This document shows, in pieces, positions 8,337-18,900 of a stretch of DNA of 64,000 nt. The notes under the pieces are model-generated. The model saw nothing but the letters and a program-made list of their open reading frames with translations. It searched no databases and had not been told where the DNA came from. Position 1 is the first letter of the stretch, and each line of letters opens with the position of its first letter. The stretch comes from Cellvibrionaceae bacterium (GTDB taxonomy: Bacteria > Pseudomonadota > Gammaproteobacteria > Pseudomonadales > Cellvibrionaceae), in assembly GCA_028281575.1 (NCBI GenBank), contig JANQJP010000046.1, positions 44,133-108,132 on the forward strand, read 5' to 3'. The translations under genes and the position numbers were made by a program.

Positions 8337-8434
8337 ATGGGTTCAGCATCAACTAACACTAAGATGCCGGATAGTCTAGAGGACGGTGGCGACGGATGTA
8401 AACTACTTGAGCTTATGCCACAACAAATAGGAAT

Positions 8435-8641
8435 TTAGAGCGTTTCCAATATGTCTCTGCGCGAGACGATCATTTCTTCGTAAGTCTGTAATGTGATGAT
8501 ATCCAAAAAATCGTCCCTGCGCCGGAGCCGGTCAAGCTGCATCTCCAAGCAGGTGATTTCGCGTTGTAATTGCTTACGCAATAAGCTGGTGTCGTCCATC
8601 GGAAGATGTAGGTGAGACCGCATTTGAGCTAGTTGCATCAT
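8435..8641 (-). CDS. Small coiled-coil protein, 68 aa, function unknown
   Basis: The product is mostly one amphipathic helix (LLRKQLQREITCLEMQLDRLRRRDDFLD) with heptad-like leucine spacing, followed by a second short helix. I chose the ATG at 8641 because AAAGG lies eight bases before it; an in-frame GTG at 8659 would add six residues (MVKGAK). It is transcribed in the same direction as the two genes that follow. A 16-base perfect palindrome lies about 20 bases upstream of the chosen start. Confidence 0.5.
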   Translation of the reverse strand: MMQLAQMRSHLHLPMDDTSLLRKQLQREITCLEMQLDRLRRRDDFLDIITLQTYEEMIVSRRDILETL

Positions 8642-8663
8642 TTTAGCGCCTTTAACCACATGA

Positions 8664-8679
8664 ACCGGTAGCTACCGGT
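8664..8679. promoter_or_regulatory. 16-bp perfect palindrome ACCGGTAGCTACCGGT, candidate operator
   Basis: The sequence is its own reverse complement over all 16 bases. It lies in the 211-base gap between nudE and the small coiled-coil gene, just upstream of the latter's start, a usual position for a dimeric repressor site. No matching regulator gene is adjacent. Confidence 0.35.
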
Positions 8680-8852
8680 CGATTTTCAATGGGTCTCTTA
8701 AGCATAGACAAAAATTGATCAGCACAAAACAAATTCGTAACAATTTTTAGCTTTTTTGAGAATAAAACGCCTAATTAATTGACTTTTTGGCGCTTAGCAC
8801 CTACTGCGCTAAAACCCCGCTGAAAGCCAGATAAATCGATCTATACAGCGCG

Positions 8853-9404
8853 CTAGGCTCGGGCCTGCTCCAACCAAAGCTTCGCCATGAAAAGTGCGGC
8901 AATAGTACGTGCCTCACTCAGATCATCGCGTGCAATATGCTCCGGAATAGCATTCAACGAAAAGCGCCCAACTTCCATCTCCTCGGGCTCATCGCCGACG
9001 AGCTTGTCGGGGTAAAGCTCACGCGCTAACACGATTTGGGTCTTGTGTTGCATGTAGTGAGGGCTGTGGGTGGTGGTTTTCAATATCGTCAGTTTTCGTG
9101 CACCAAAACCTGCTTCTTCCTTAAGTTCGCGATTGGCCGCCACCTCAAACGATTCGCCCGCGTCCACGCGCCCCTTCGGAAAGCCCCATTCGTAGCCGTG
9201 CACCCCGATGCCATATTCGCGCACCATAAGCACTTCGGTATCGCTAATAAGAGGCACAATTAACACGGCTCCATACCCATCTGTGCGCAAGTACTCGTAC
9301 TCGCGCTCTTCACCATTGCTAAAGCGCAAATTAGCCGCTTCAACTTTGAACAAACGTCCTTCGCAAACAGCCTTGCGTGTGAGAATTTTAGGTAGCTCAG
9401 GCAT
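8853..9404 (-). CDS. nudE: ADP compounds hydrolase NudE (Nudix hydrolase), 183 aa
   Basis: NudE hydrolyses ADP-ribose, NADH, Ap3A and similar nucleoside diphosphate derivatives. The Nudix box is clear at about residues 78-100: GRVDAGESFEVAANRELKEEAGFG fits G-x5-E-x7-R-E-U-x-E-E-x-G. The region before it, AVLIVPLISDTEVLMVREYG, is the usual first half of the fold. Length and the position divergent from yrfG-hslR-hslO match NudE of other gammaproteobacteria. The short 42-base gap to yrfG must hold both start regions. Confidence 0.9.
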   Translation of the reverse strand: MPELPKILTRKAVCEGRLFKVEAANLRFSNGEEREYEYLRTDGYGAVLIVPLISDTEVLMVREYGIGVHGYEWGFPKGRVDAGESFEVAANRELKEEAGFGARKLTILKTTTHSPHYMQHKTQIVLARELYPDKLVGDEPEEMEVGRFSLNAIPEHIARDDLSEARTIAALFMAKLWLEQARA

Positions 9405-9446
9405 AATAGCATCTTCATAAACATCAGAACCTGCGATTATAACGCT

Positions 9447-10133
9447 ATGATTGACTGGCAGAGTATCGACACGGTGCTATTAGATATGGACGGCACGCTG
9501 TTGGATTTGCATTTCGATAATTATTTTTGGCTCCATCACTTGCCGCAGCGTTATGCTGAAGCACACGATGTTGACCGTGAAGTTGCCGCCGATGAGATTT
9601 ACCAAAAGATAAGACAGCTCGAAGGTACCTTGGAATGGTACTGCCTCGACCACTGGTCCGAACTCATGCGCATGGATGTGCCTTCGCTCAAAACGGAAGT
9701 CAAACATAAGATTCAAATTCGACCGCACGCTGAAGTCTTCCTTGAGCGCCTCAAAGCGCTGAATAAAAAACTTGTCCTGATCACCAACTCACATCGCAGA
9801 GGTCTCGAGCTAAAGTTAAGCCTCACCGAAATCGATCAGTGGTTAGATATCATTATTTCCGCGCATGACTTTCGCAGTCCGAAAGAAGACATGCGATTTT
9901 GGCAACAGCTCTATCTGGTCGAGCCATTCGACAAGCAACGCACCGTATTTATCGATGACACTCCACGTGTTTTACGCAGCGCCAGAGACTTCGGCCTGGA
10001 ACATCTTATCTGCATCACTATGCCAGATAGCCAAAAGCCTGCACAGAGCTCGGCTGAGTTCACTGGCATCTCTCATTTCGACGAAATTATGCCGCCACTA
10101 GATGAAGTTGAACCATGGCCGATACAACACTAG
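9447..10133 (+). CDS. yrfG: HAD-family GMP/IMP nucleotidase YrfG, 228 aa
   Basis: This is a haloacid dehalogenase-like phosphatase. Motif I is LLDMDGTLLDL (nucleophile Asp near residue 12), motif II is LITNSHR, and motif IV is VFIDDTPRVL. In E. coli the family dephosphorylates GMP and IMP. The typical YrfG beginning (a short D-W-x-x-I-D stretch, then LHFDNYFWLHHLP after motif I) is present. Its last 19 bases overlap the start of hslR, so the two are translationally coupled. Confidence 0.88.
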   Translation: MIDWQSIDTVLLDMDGTLLDLHFDNYFWLHHLPQRYAEAHDVDREVAADEIYQKIRQLEGTLEWYCLDHWSELMRMDVPSLKTEVKHKIQIRPHAEVFLERLKALNKKLVLITNSHRRGLELKLSLTEIDQWLDIIISAHDFRSPKEDMRFWQQLYLVEPFDKQRTVFIDDTPRVLRSARDFGLEHLICITMPDSQKPAQSSAEFTGISHFDEIMPPLDEVEPWPIQH

Positions 10134-10513
10134 TAAAAGTTCGTATCGATAAATGGCTTTGGGCCGCGCGTTTTTTTAAGACACGGTCACTGGCCAAGCA
10201 GGCTATTGAGGGAGGCAAAATACATATAGATGGACGACGGGTAAAGCCGAGCAAAGAACTCGAGGTCGGAGCCAAACTCGTTGTGCGACAGGGTTTTGAA
10301 GAAAAAGAAGTCATCGTCGTATCGCTTGCCGACCAGCGTGGTCCCGCTTCATTTGCGGCCACACTTTACACAGAAACTGAAGCCAGCACCGCTAAGCGGG
10401 CACTGCGTGCTGAAGAACGAAAAGCCATGGCGGGCTCACAATTGAGAACACCGACAAAACCGAATACGCGCCAACGTCGCCATATTCATCGTTTTAAACG
10501 AGAATTGGACTAA
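10115..10513 (+). CDS. hslR: Ribosome-associated heat shock protein Hsp15 (HslR), 132 aa
   Basis: An S4 RNA-binding domain occupies residues 8-70 (VRIDKWLWAARFFKTRSLAK, then GGKIHIDGRRVKPSKELEVGAKL). A basic C-terminal tail (KPNTRQRRHIHRFKRELD) follows. Hsp15 binds 50S subunits carrying a stalled nascent chain and helps recycle them after heat shock. The ATG lies inside the end of yrfG and hslO follows six bases after the stop, the classic yrfG-hslR-hslO order. Confidence 0.92.
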   Translation: MADTTLVKVRIDKWLWAARFFKTRSLAKQAIEGGKIHIDGRRVKPSKELEVGAKLVVRQGFEEKEVIVVSLADQRGPASFAATLYTETEASTAKRALRAEERKAMAGSQLRTPTKPNTRQRRHIHRFKRELD

Positions 10514-10518
10514 CTACT

Positions 10519-11421
10519 ATGCCCTCGGCTCCTCCGAAAGACCTCATACATCGGTTTTTATTCGAAAATAGTGATATCCGCGGTGAAATTGTTAGTTTGG
10601 AAAAAACGTTTCACGATGCCATTTCCTCGCAATCAATAGACCCTGCACTTTTGCCAATCTTTGGGGAGTTTTTAGTCGGCGCGTCGGTGATGGCCGACAT
10701 GTTTAAATTTGACGGCGTCCTCACACTGCAGGCCCGCGGTGATGGCCCAGTGCCAATTATTATGGCGGAAGCAAACACCCAGGGACATTTGCGCGGCATT
10801 GCGAAGTGCAGCAATCCAGGTGCTCTCACGTATGACGACAACGATAAACTTCGACCACTGTCGGAATTAGTGGGTACAGGTGTGCTCACTCTCACCTTAG
10901 ATCCCGCTCAGGGGAAACGTTACCAGGGCATCGTGCCTCTTGAGGGAACCGATCTCGCGGCGATACTAAAACATTATTTTGAGCAGTCTGAACAAATCCC
11001 GACTTACGTTTTACTTTTTTCGGACGCTGAACGCTGCGGAGGCTTATTTCTTCAGTGCTTGCCGATGCAAAATATTACTGACCCCGAAAAGCGTGAAGAA
11101 CTTTGGAACACCGCGATGCAACTCGCGTCGACGCTGACGAAAAAAGAATTTTTTGAACTCGAGCATTCTGCAATCCTGTTTAGGCTTTTCCACGAACTCG
11201 ACTGTAGAATCTTTGAACCAAAAGCGCTCAGTTTTAAATGCAGTTGCTCTAAATCGAGAAGTGGGCGAGCGCTCCAAGCGGTTGCGAAAGAAGAACTTAA
11301 AGCATTAATTGAAGAAAAAGGCTCGGTCGAACTCGACTGTCAGTTTTGCGGTGCTCGATACTCTTATAACAAGGAAGAAATCGCTGCGCTCACGGACGCA
11401 CCGAATAAAACGCTGCATTAG
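10519..11421 (+). CDS. hslO: Redox-regulated chaperone Hsp33 (HslO), 300 aa
   Basis: Hsp33 is a cytoplasmic holdase that becomes active when its zinc-bound cysteines are oxidised. The C-terminal zinc site is visible as FKCSCSKSR (CxC, about residue 240) and LDCQFCGARY (CxxC, about residue 275). The N-terminal core begins DLIHRFLFENSDIRGEIVSL, standard for the family, and the length is normal. It is the last gene of the yrfG-hslR-hslO run and converges on chpC, with a possible shared hairpin between. Confidence 0.94.
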   Translation: MPSAPPKDLIHRFLFENSDIRGEIVSLEKTFHDAISSQSIDPALLPIFGEFLVGASVMADMFKFDGVLTLQARGDGPVPIIMAEANTQGHLRGIAKCSNPGALTYDDNDKLRPLSELVGTGVLTLTLDPAQGKRYQGIVPLEGTDLAAILKHYFEQSEQIPTYVLLFSDAERCGGLFLQCLPMQNITDPEKREELWNTAMQLASTLTKKEFFELEHSAILFRLFHELDCRIFEPKALSFKCSCSKSRSGRALQAVAKEELKALIEEKGSVELDCQFCGARYSYNKEEIAALTDAPNKTLH

Positions 11422-11444
11422 CAATAACGATAATAATACTTTTG

Positions 11445-11481
11445 ATCAGGTGTCGGCGAAGTGAATTTCTTTTCACCTGAT
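11445..11481. terminator. Inverted repeat between hslO and chpC, possible bidirectional terminator
   Basis: ATCAGGTG (11445-11452) pairs with CACCTGAT (11474-11481), with a smaller inner GTGAA/TTCAC pairing. It sits exactly between convergent stops. There is no long T-run, only ATTTTAAT on the + strand side, so termination is plausible but not strongly supported. Confidence 0.35.
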
Positions 11482-11966
11482 TACATTTTAATATTCAACG
11501 CAAGTACAGCAGCTTCCAAACTTTCAATATTGGGTACAACCAGTTCCTCTAAACCCACTTTCACTGCGATCATATCGTATGGACGCAAGTCAGCACTTTC
11601 ATTTTCGGTAATATCCGGCTCTTCCACACGTGTCATGCGCGGAATATTCTGAGTCAGCAAACCGAGAAAAGGTACTTTTTCTGATAGACCTGTGTTATTT
11701 AACACTGCGACCCGACCCCGCGCATTTAGCTTTGGCGGACTTTGCTCGTTAATGGTCTCAAAAGAAACAACTGGCACGCGGAGATTGCGCCAAGGATAAA
11801 AACCCAAAAACCAATCGGGTGTATTTGGAATAATTTCGAAAGGTTGAATCGGCGCCATTTCAGCGACGGTCACGGTAGGAACCAACAGAAATTCCTCCAC
11901 CAGAGGCAACAACATACAGGGAATATCATTCGTTGCAGCTTGTAACTCAATAGGCGTGTCACTCAT
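11481..11966 (-). CDS. chpC: CheW-like adaptor ChpC of the Pil-Chp system, 161 aa
   Basis: The protein has the CheW-like beta pattern: LPLVEEFLLVPTVTVAEM, WFLGFYPWRNLRVPVVSFE (the family's FLGxxxWRGxxVPVV) and later VAVLNNTG and LVVPNIESLE. CheW-type adaptors couple chemoreceptors to the histidine kinase. It follows chpB by about 50 bases and is the last gene of the cluster, the place of chpC in Pseudomonas aeruginosa. The later chpD and chpE genes are not present here. Confidence 0.75.
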   Translation of the reverse strand: MSDTPIELQAATNDIPCMLLPLVEEFLLVPTVTVAEMAPIQPFEIIPNTPDWFLGFYPWRNLRVPVVSFETINEQSPPKLNARGRVAVLNNTGLSEKVPFLGLLTQNIPRMTRVEEPDITENESADLRPYDMIAVKVGLEELVVPNIESLEAAVLALNIKM

Positions 11967-12016
11967 GATATTTTTCCAACCCGTTTATCTTTTATACTCA
12001 AAAATTTATCCGTAAT

Positions 12017-12943
12017 TTATGTTTGACCGAATTCAACTTTTCTTGCCAGTGCTTTAACCGAACCCGAAAAATCGACGCAGCCAGTCATGTTTGCTTCCCG
12101 AGGCATGGAATCCACCGCACAATCCTCCAGGGACTGTGTAAGTACGGTACCACCCGCAGCATGCACCAAGCGAACTGCGCCCGAGCCGTCATCGCCCATG
12201 CCGCTAAAAACAATAACCGCAGACTTGTTGACAAAGGCACGGGCAACTTTTGACACAACTTGATCGATCGAAGGCTTGTAGCTCCCTTTCCAATGCGCAT
12301 CTGTTTCAATAAATCTGCGCCCGGCCTGAATATCGAATTCGCGCTCTGGAGATACCAGATACACGGTACCCGCCTCAATCACAACACCATCTTCACAATA
12401 TCTGACGTGCATATCGCTGCAGCGCTTTACACTTTCAAATAGCGGGGCAATGGCCTGTTCATCAATGTGCTGGGCATAAATATAGGCATTTTTTGCAGCC
12501 GCTGTACCGAGCTCAGACAAAAACGCAAACACGGCTTCGGGCCCACCTGCCGAGGCTGCAAGCACCCAAACCCTTTCCGGAACTTTGACGGGCGCAGCCA
12601 TCTCCTTATCGGCAAGTACACATTCACGAATTTTGTTGTTAAACCACTCAGCTGCGTGCGGGTCGCTAGGGCTTCGCGTATCTGAGGCGTCATCGATCAC
12701 CGCGAGGATATCGTTGTCATCGAGCCATTTGAGCAAGGTTTCTGCACGCTCGTTGTGATCTTCGATACGCACAAACCAGGCATCAACTTCGGGGTTCAAC
12801 GGCAGGCTATACGAATCCGTCGACACTGAACACACTAATTGATGTTCTGTCATTTTTACCATCGAAACCAGCGCACCCAAATGTGCTGCAGAGTCGGTGA
12901 TAATGCCAAGGCGCAGCGACGCTTCGTTCACTAGCGTCTGCAT
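12017..12943 (-). CDS. chpB: Chemotaxis methylesterase ChpB (CheB-type), about 308 aa
   Basis: ChpB removes methyl groups from the receptor PilJ. The C-terminal CheB catalytic domain is clear: WVLAASAGGPEAVFAF (nucleophile Ser), YIYAQHIDEQA (His), and VIVFSGMGDDGSGAVRLVH (Asp). The N-terminal 120 residues (LRLGIITDSAAHLGALVSMV) have a receiver-like layout but lack the acidic cluster and phospho-acceptor pattern, so this half looks degenerate. I place the start at the ATG at 12943. A longer frame to 12976 begins with TTG inside chpA and has no better ribosome site. It is one base from the chpA stop, so coupling is likely. Confidence 0.85.
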   Translation of the reverse strand: MQTLVNEASLRLGIITDSAAHLGALVSMVKMTEHQLVCSVSTDSYSLPLNPEVDAWFVRIEDHNERAETLLKWLDDNDILAVIDDASDTRSPSDPHAAEWFNNKIRECVLADKEMAAPVKVPERVWVLAASAGGPEAVFAFLSELGTAAAKNAYIYAQHIDEQAIAPLFESVKRCSDMHVRYCEDGVVIEAGTVYLVSPEREFDIQAGRRFIETDAHWKGSYKPSIDQVVSKVARAFVNKSAVIVFSGMGDDGSGAVRLVHAAGGTVLTQSLEDCAVDSMPREANMTGCVDFSGSVKALARKVEFGQT

Positions 12944-12944
12944 A

Positions 12945-15900
12945 TTATCTGGCAATTTCCCTGAGAAGTTCTTCAATTGCGTCGGCGAGCGCCTCTTCCT
13001 GGTAAGGCTTACCCATGTACCTGTTCACACCCAGGCTCAACGCGTGTTCACGATGTTTGTCGCCCGTACGCGATGTAATCATAATGATTGGCAGTTCTTT
13101 CCAACGCTGCGATGTACGCAGATTTTTGGCTACTTCAAAACCATCCATGCGCGGCATTTCGATGTCGAGAAGCATCAGGTCCGGCGTTTCTTCCTGCAGC
13201 GTCCGCAACGCGTCAACACCATCTTTTGCCGTGATAACGTTGTAGCCCTCACGCTCGAGAAAACGGGTGGTAACTTTGCGCACCGTTACAGAGTCATCAA
13301 CAACCATGACGGTCCTGACGACGTCGCTCGAATCTGCCTTGACGCCTTCATCTTCAGACAGCAATTCCAGTTGCGCGCGCTTGGTCGCGTCGAGCATCAG
13401 ATCCGATCTCGCTATTTCCTGGCGCACTAACGCATGGGGATCCAAGATGACGACAACGCTACCGTCCCCCATTACCGTTGCACCCGAAAGTCCCTGCACC
13501 GCGCTAAATTGCACACCGAGACTCTTCACCACAACCTCTCTGCTGCCCATCAGTCCATCGACTTGCATGGCCATTGTGTGCTGCGCTGTGCGGACAAGCA
13601 CAATAGGTAAGGGCAGCGCGTGTCCTTCGAGATTGGAGGTACGACCTGGATAGAGCATGCTGCCTAAATAGCGAACCTTGAACTTTTCATTCGCATACTC
13701 AAACTCTGCATCCGGGTTTGAGTAGTAATGTTCGAGCTCAAATGGGCTTATGCGCACAATACCCTCAATCGAATTGAGCGGTATCGCATAGTGATCTTGC
13801 CCAATATTGACCATTAGCGCGCGGTTGACGGACAGAGTGAACGGCAGATGAATCTCAAACTCTGTGCCGTGCCCCCATTTAGAGTTGATAGTAACATCGC
13901 CACCGAGCTGCTTAATCTCGGCATTAACAACGTCCATGCCGACACCACGACCGGAAATCTGAGTCACATTTTCCGCAGTACTGAAACCCGCATGCAGGAT
14001 AAACTGCATAATATCGTGGTCACTAAGCTCCGCGTTTTCATTCATTAAGCCACGCTCGATCGCTTTTGCACGCACACGCATAAGGTCGATACCCCGACCG
14101 TCATCCGCCAGGCGAATCACTACATTACTGCCCTCACGACCGAGAGTAAGCACGATGCGACCGGTTTCGGATTTACCCGCCGCTACCCTATCATCGGGGC
14201 TTTCTATGCCGTGGTCCACTGCGTTGCGCAGCATGTGTTCGAACGGGGGCACCATACGCTCCAACACATTTCTGTCCAGTTCACCTTCGATGTTGTCCAG
14301 CTCGAAACTAACTTTCTTACCGAGTTCAGATGCAACCTGCCGGACAATACGGCGCAAGCGCGGCACCAGGCGAGAGAACGGCACCATGCGCGAACGCATA
14401 AGACCTTCCTGCAGGGTGGTATTGATGCGACTCTGTTGCAGCAGTGTGGTCTCTGCGTCTTTAACCTTATCATTGAGGTCCGAACGCAAATCCGACAAAT
14501 CCGACGCCGATTCAATCAGCGAGCGCGAAATTTGCTGAAGCTGGGAATACCGGTCCATCTCCAGCGGGTCAAAGTCTTCATCGTGCACCGCCATCTGTTC
14601 CTGGCGAAACAATATTTGCGCCTCGGTTTCAATATCCAGACGCCGGAGCTGTTCCTGCAAACGGTCAATGGTTGAGTCAATTTCATCGAGTGAAATACGG
14701 AACTCTGTCACCTGTTCTTCCATACGGGCGCGGCTAATCGATGTTTCACCCGCCAGGTTCACCAGCTCTTCAAGCAAATCAGAATTTACCCGCACAACCT
14801 CCTGCGGGCCGGATTTTTTTGCGACGACAGCTGCCATGCGCGGACTGGCTGCAGCAACAGCCGACTCGGCAACGGCATCGCCATCATCCTGCCTGGGCTT
14901 GCCAACAAACGGCACAACATTGCTGCTCGCCACTGCTGGCGAGGAGGCTGATGCACCAGCGTCCTCGCTCTCGGATAAACCCTCGGCATCATCAGGCGCA
15001 AGAGGCGTCGGCCCAGCCATTATTCCAGATCCACCGAGATAATCTTTAATCGCGGTCACGGCACGGAACATTTGATCCTGGTAATCGTGCACTTGCGAAA
15101 ATACATTTTCGTCCAAGTAGCCTGGGCTAAGCGCTTCCAGGTAACTTTCGTAGTTGTGCACAAGCTCGCCCAAATTCGGCAAGCCCGCCAGGCGCGCGCC
15201 GCCCTTCATGGTGTGCAAGGCACGCTTCATTTCTTCGAGCGCATTGGCATCGCCACTCTCTTCCAAACTGTGAATAGCCTCATCCAGCTCTTCGAATAGC
15301 TCGTCGGCTTCTTCGAGGAAAACGTCGAGGATATCTTCATCAAAGTCTTCGGCATCTTTGTCAATGCTATCGAGCAGTACCGCAGCTGGCTGTTCAACTG
15401 GAACAGGCGCCGGTTCATCCTCAGGCGAGCCTACAGCTTCGAATGGCGCTTTTTGGGTAAAAACTTCCTGATCACCAAAACTCGCACCTGAGTCTAAATC
15501 ATCAACCGTCGAGAGCGCCTCATTCTCGGTACTGTCGGGCTCGTCATTGATGGGCTCAGCTGTCGCTGTCTCTTCGTCACTGATGTCAATTTGTTCTGCT
15601 GCTTCGTCAAATCCAGCGTTGAGTGGTATTTCGGCGAGGTCCATTCCCTCACTAGAGAGCGCATCTGTATCTGAATCCGACTCACCAGCAGCCTCATCAC
15701 TAACATCTGCTTTTGGACTCGGCACCCCGCCTGTAACTTCTTCCACCCCGTAACCTTCGGTATCCGAAAGCTCGAGGGCGTCGCCTGCCCCCTGAACACC
15801 TTCCTGCGAATCTGCAAACTGCTCTTCTGACAGCGGCTCGCGAATACTCAGCAAATAGGCTTGTAATCCAGCCAGGTATTCTGGCTCGGGCGGCTTGACG

Positions 15901-18900
15901 TTTTGGCCTGCTGCCACTGCGTCAACCATGTCGAGCAGAACTTCGTGACCCGTCTTAAGTTGATCTGCCGTGCGATGATCAATTTTTGCCAAATCCCCAA
16001 GTAGAACGTGATAAATATCTTCCAAAAGCACACTTACTTTGGCCATATCCGGCAACTTCGCTTGCTCCGCACCGGCGGCCAGTGTTTTTAGTTCAGACAT
16101 CAGCGCGGGAATGCGCTCTTCGCCAGCGGGATCTCGGCACCAACGTTCCACAATTTCGTCGGCGTCGAGTAAAAGCTTCATCTCTTCGGCCATAAATATG
16201 GATAAGAGACGCGGATCGACCGGGTTTTCCCCATCCTTTTGAAGCTCTTTCATACGCACGAGATGGCCGACCGACAGCTCGCGCAGCTCCGCCGTTCGCG
16301 CAAGGAATTGGTCCAGTTTTGGAATTTGCACGAGCTCTCGGTTTTTGATCTGCTCGAGGCTTATCTGTGAATAGTCGACCGAATCACGCACCAACTGCAA
16401 AATATCTTCAGTCACAAATACCTGGAAGGTCACCATTTCTTTCGCGAAGCTTTCCAACACTTCGTACATGCTCGCGATATCATCAACCTGCGCCATTTTT
16501 GCACTGCCTTTCAACGTGTGCAGGGCGCGCTGAAGATCGTCAGTGGGGGGCGAGTAAATCGGCGCTGCGGCATCCATGTCAGCGATAAACGCTCGGATAG
16601 TCGCCAAATGGGTCTCAACCTCAGAGCTAAATATTTCTAACAGCGCCGAATCTTCAACATCGTCTTCACTTGAGAGCAATAAATCAACGTCAGTTCCGAG
16701 TTGTTCAACCGCACTACTTACCTCACTTTCTTCTTCGTCAGCCACAACATCCTGGAATTGCGCATCGAAGCCTTCAGGTATGCGCCCTTCGGCTAACGCA
16801 AATGCCCATTGACTATAGAGCGCTGTCTGCTCAGCTACAGGGTTTGGCTGACGCGTGCGGAAAGCCTCTACCATTGGAGGGAGTATAGATGTGACAGCCT
16901 GAACGAGCTGACCATGCTGAACTTGATAGTCGATCGTGGTATCGATCACACGGTTGAGCATATTTTCGACAGCCCACGCGAGCTCGCCAATTTCCATCGC
17001 CTCGACCATGCGCCCACTGCCTTTGAGGGTGTGGTAAGCCCTGCGAACGACGACAAGCGAATCTTCATTTTCCGGCGCGCTCATCCATTTTGGCACGTAC
17101 TCTTTAAGGGTGCCCTGAACCTCCTCAGCCTCATCGATAAACACCTCGATAATCTCATCGTCGATGGCCGATTCGTCATCACCGCCAGCAGCAAACGAAC
17201 TCGGAACAATGGTAGCGCTTTCTTGCTTTTTGGAATCGGAAGGTGTGTCGTCAGAAACAGCTGCCAGACTGATATCGCTCACGCTTGGATTCGCGCTCTC
17301 AGTTTTGGCCTGTTGAACCACAGGAGCCCGTTGCCCGCCGACACTGAAGCCAATGTCACTAACGCTCTGTTCGGCGATATCGAGCAGTGAATCAGCGTCC
17401 TCACTCATATCGTTGGTTAAGCGCTCTAAGTAGTATTCAACGCTCGCCATTGCATCTGCGAGAGATTCTAAAGTGTCCCATTGAGGCTCGTAATCGTCGT
17501 CGGCCAACTTGGTCACAATAAATGCTGAGCAACTTTCGATAACAGCGCCCGCTCGCGGCAGCGGAATCATTTCGAGCCCGCCACGAATATCATTGAGCAA
17601 TACATCAATATTTTCTAATCGCTCCACGTCCCACTGGGAGGAAATATATTCAATAATGGCTTCTTTGGCTTTTTCCAAACCAACTTGACACTCGCGCAAG
17701 ACAGCGCGTTTCGCTTCATCGATTTCTATTTTGCGCTCGTTAATGTTGGCAATGTCGCGGTGACGGTCTACTGCTTTTGAAATCGCCTCTAACTTGGAGT
17801 CGACTTCAATAATATTTGACGCAGATTTAACAAGCGCGGCTTCATCAAGGCCATTGCGCCTGCTTAGCTCCGCCAAAACATCTGCTTCCTCGATCATTTT
17901 TTGTCTTAACTCGGCAATGCCCAGTACGGCCAGAGTATCACCGACACGCTTAACAATAGGCAGTATTTCCACCAGTTCGCTCGGCGCCAGACGCGAAGAC
18001 AAAACCGTGTCCATATTAGACTTAATGCTTTTCAACTCTTCGCGCAAAGCGATAACGACTGAGCGCACTGCGTCGGGATCGAGTGAAGAGACGTTGTAAC
18101 CGTCTACGTTTTCTTCGCCTTCAGCGACATCACTGTGTTTGAGGTGATATTCTGCCTGAACCTGCTTTACTACCTCGCTATCTGAATCGGCGAGCGCGAC
18201 GTAGTACAGCACATTTTTAACCAGGCCTTTTGGCGGTGCAGCATCAAGCGACATCGGTGCGCGCTCAGACAACAGCCGCAGCTCCCGGGCCAGATGCCGT
18301 AATAATCCTTGCACCGCAACGCTAAGCACTACCTCTTCACGCTGCAGTGCATGAATAAGTGCTGACGAAATTTTCCACAGGTGCCCACTGCGGGTACCTG
18401 CGGTGATAACGACCAGTCGCGCAAAAACTTTTTCCAGGTAGCCAAGATTTTCCCGCACTTTAATATTGCGCAGGACGCTTGCCGCAGCAAATTGATACAT
18501 TTCACGCAGCTTGGCCGTGACTTGCTTTAGCTTTTCAGTATCGTCGAGCAGAGGGTGACGCACGCCTGTTAAGTTTTCAAGCACGCTTAAGTCGGGACTA
18601 AAAAGTTCACTTTCGCTGAGGTAACTCTCTTTCCTAACTGCGCGAATATCGTTTAATAGTGGCAGAACAGAGCGCGCGGTATCGTCGCGATAAACTTTTA
18701 CGTGATCTAGATAGATAGGCAACTGCAGGAGTGAGCGCATAAGCACTTCGAGCGCATCTCGCGAGCTCGACACTTGCTTTTCCATAATCGCCTGAGCAAG
18801 ATTTTCCATTTCTTCGGCGAGCAGTGAAGCGCCATGAAACTCTACAATTTGCAGACTGCCGCGCACTTGGTGAATATGCGTGACACAAAAGCGCAGTTGC

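Noticed and set aside
13267..17390. Many long open frames on the plus strand opposite chpA
   Set aside because: They are composition shadows of the long chpA frame; none has a ribosome site plus a recognisable domain.
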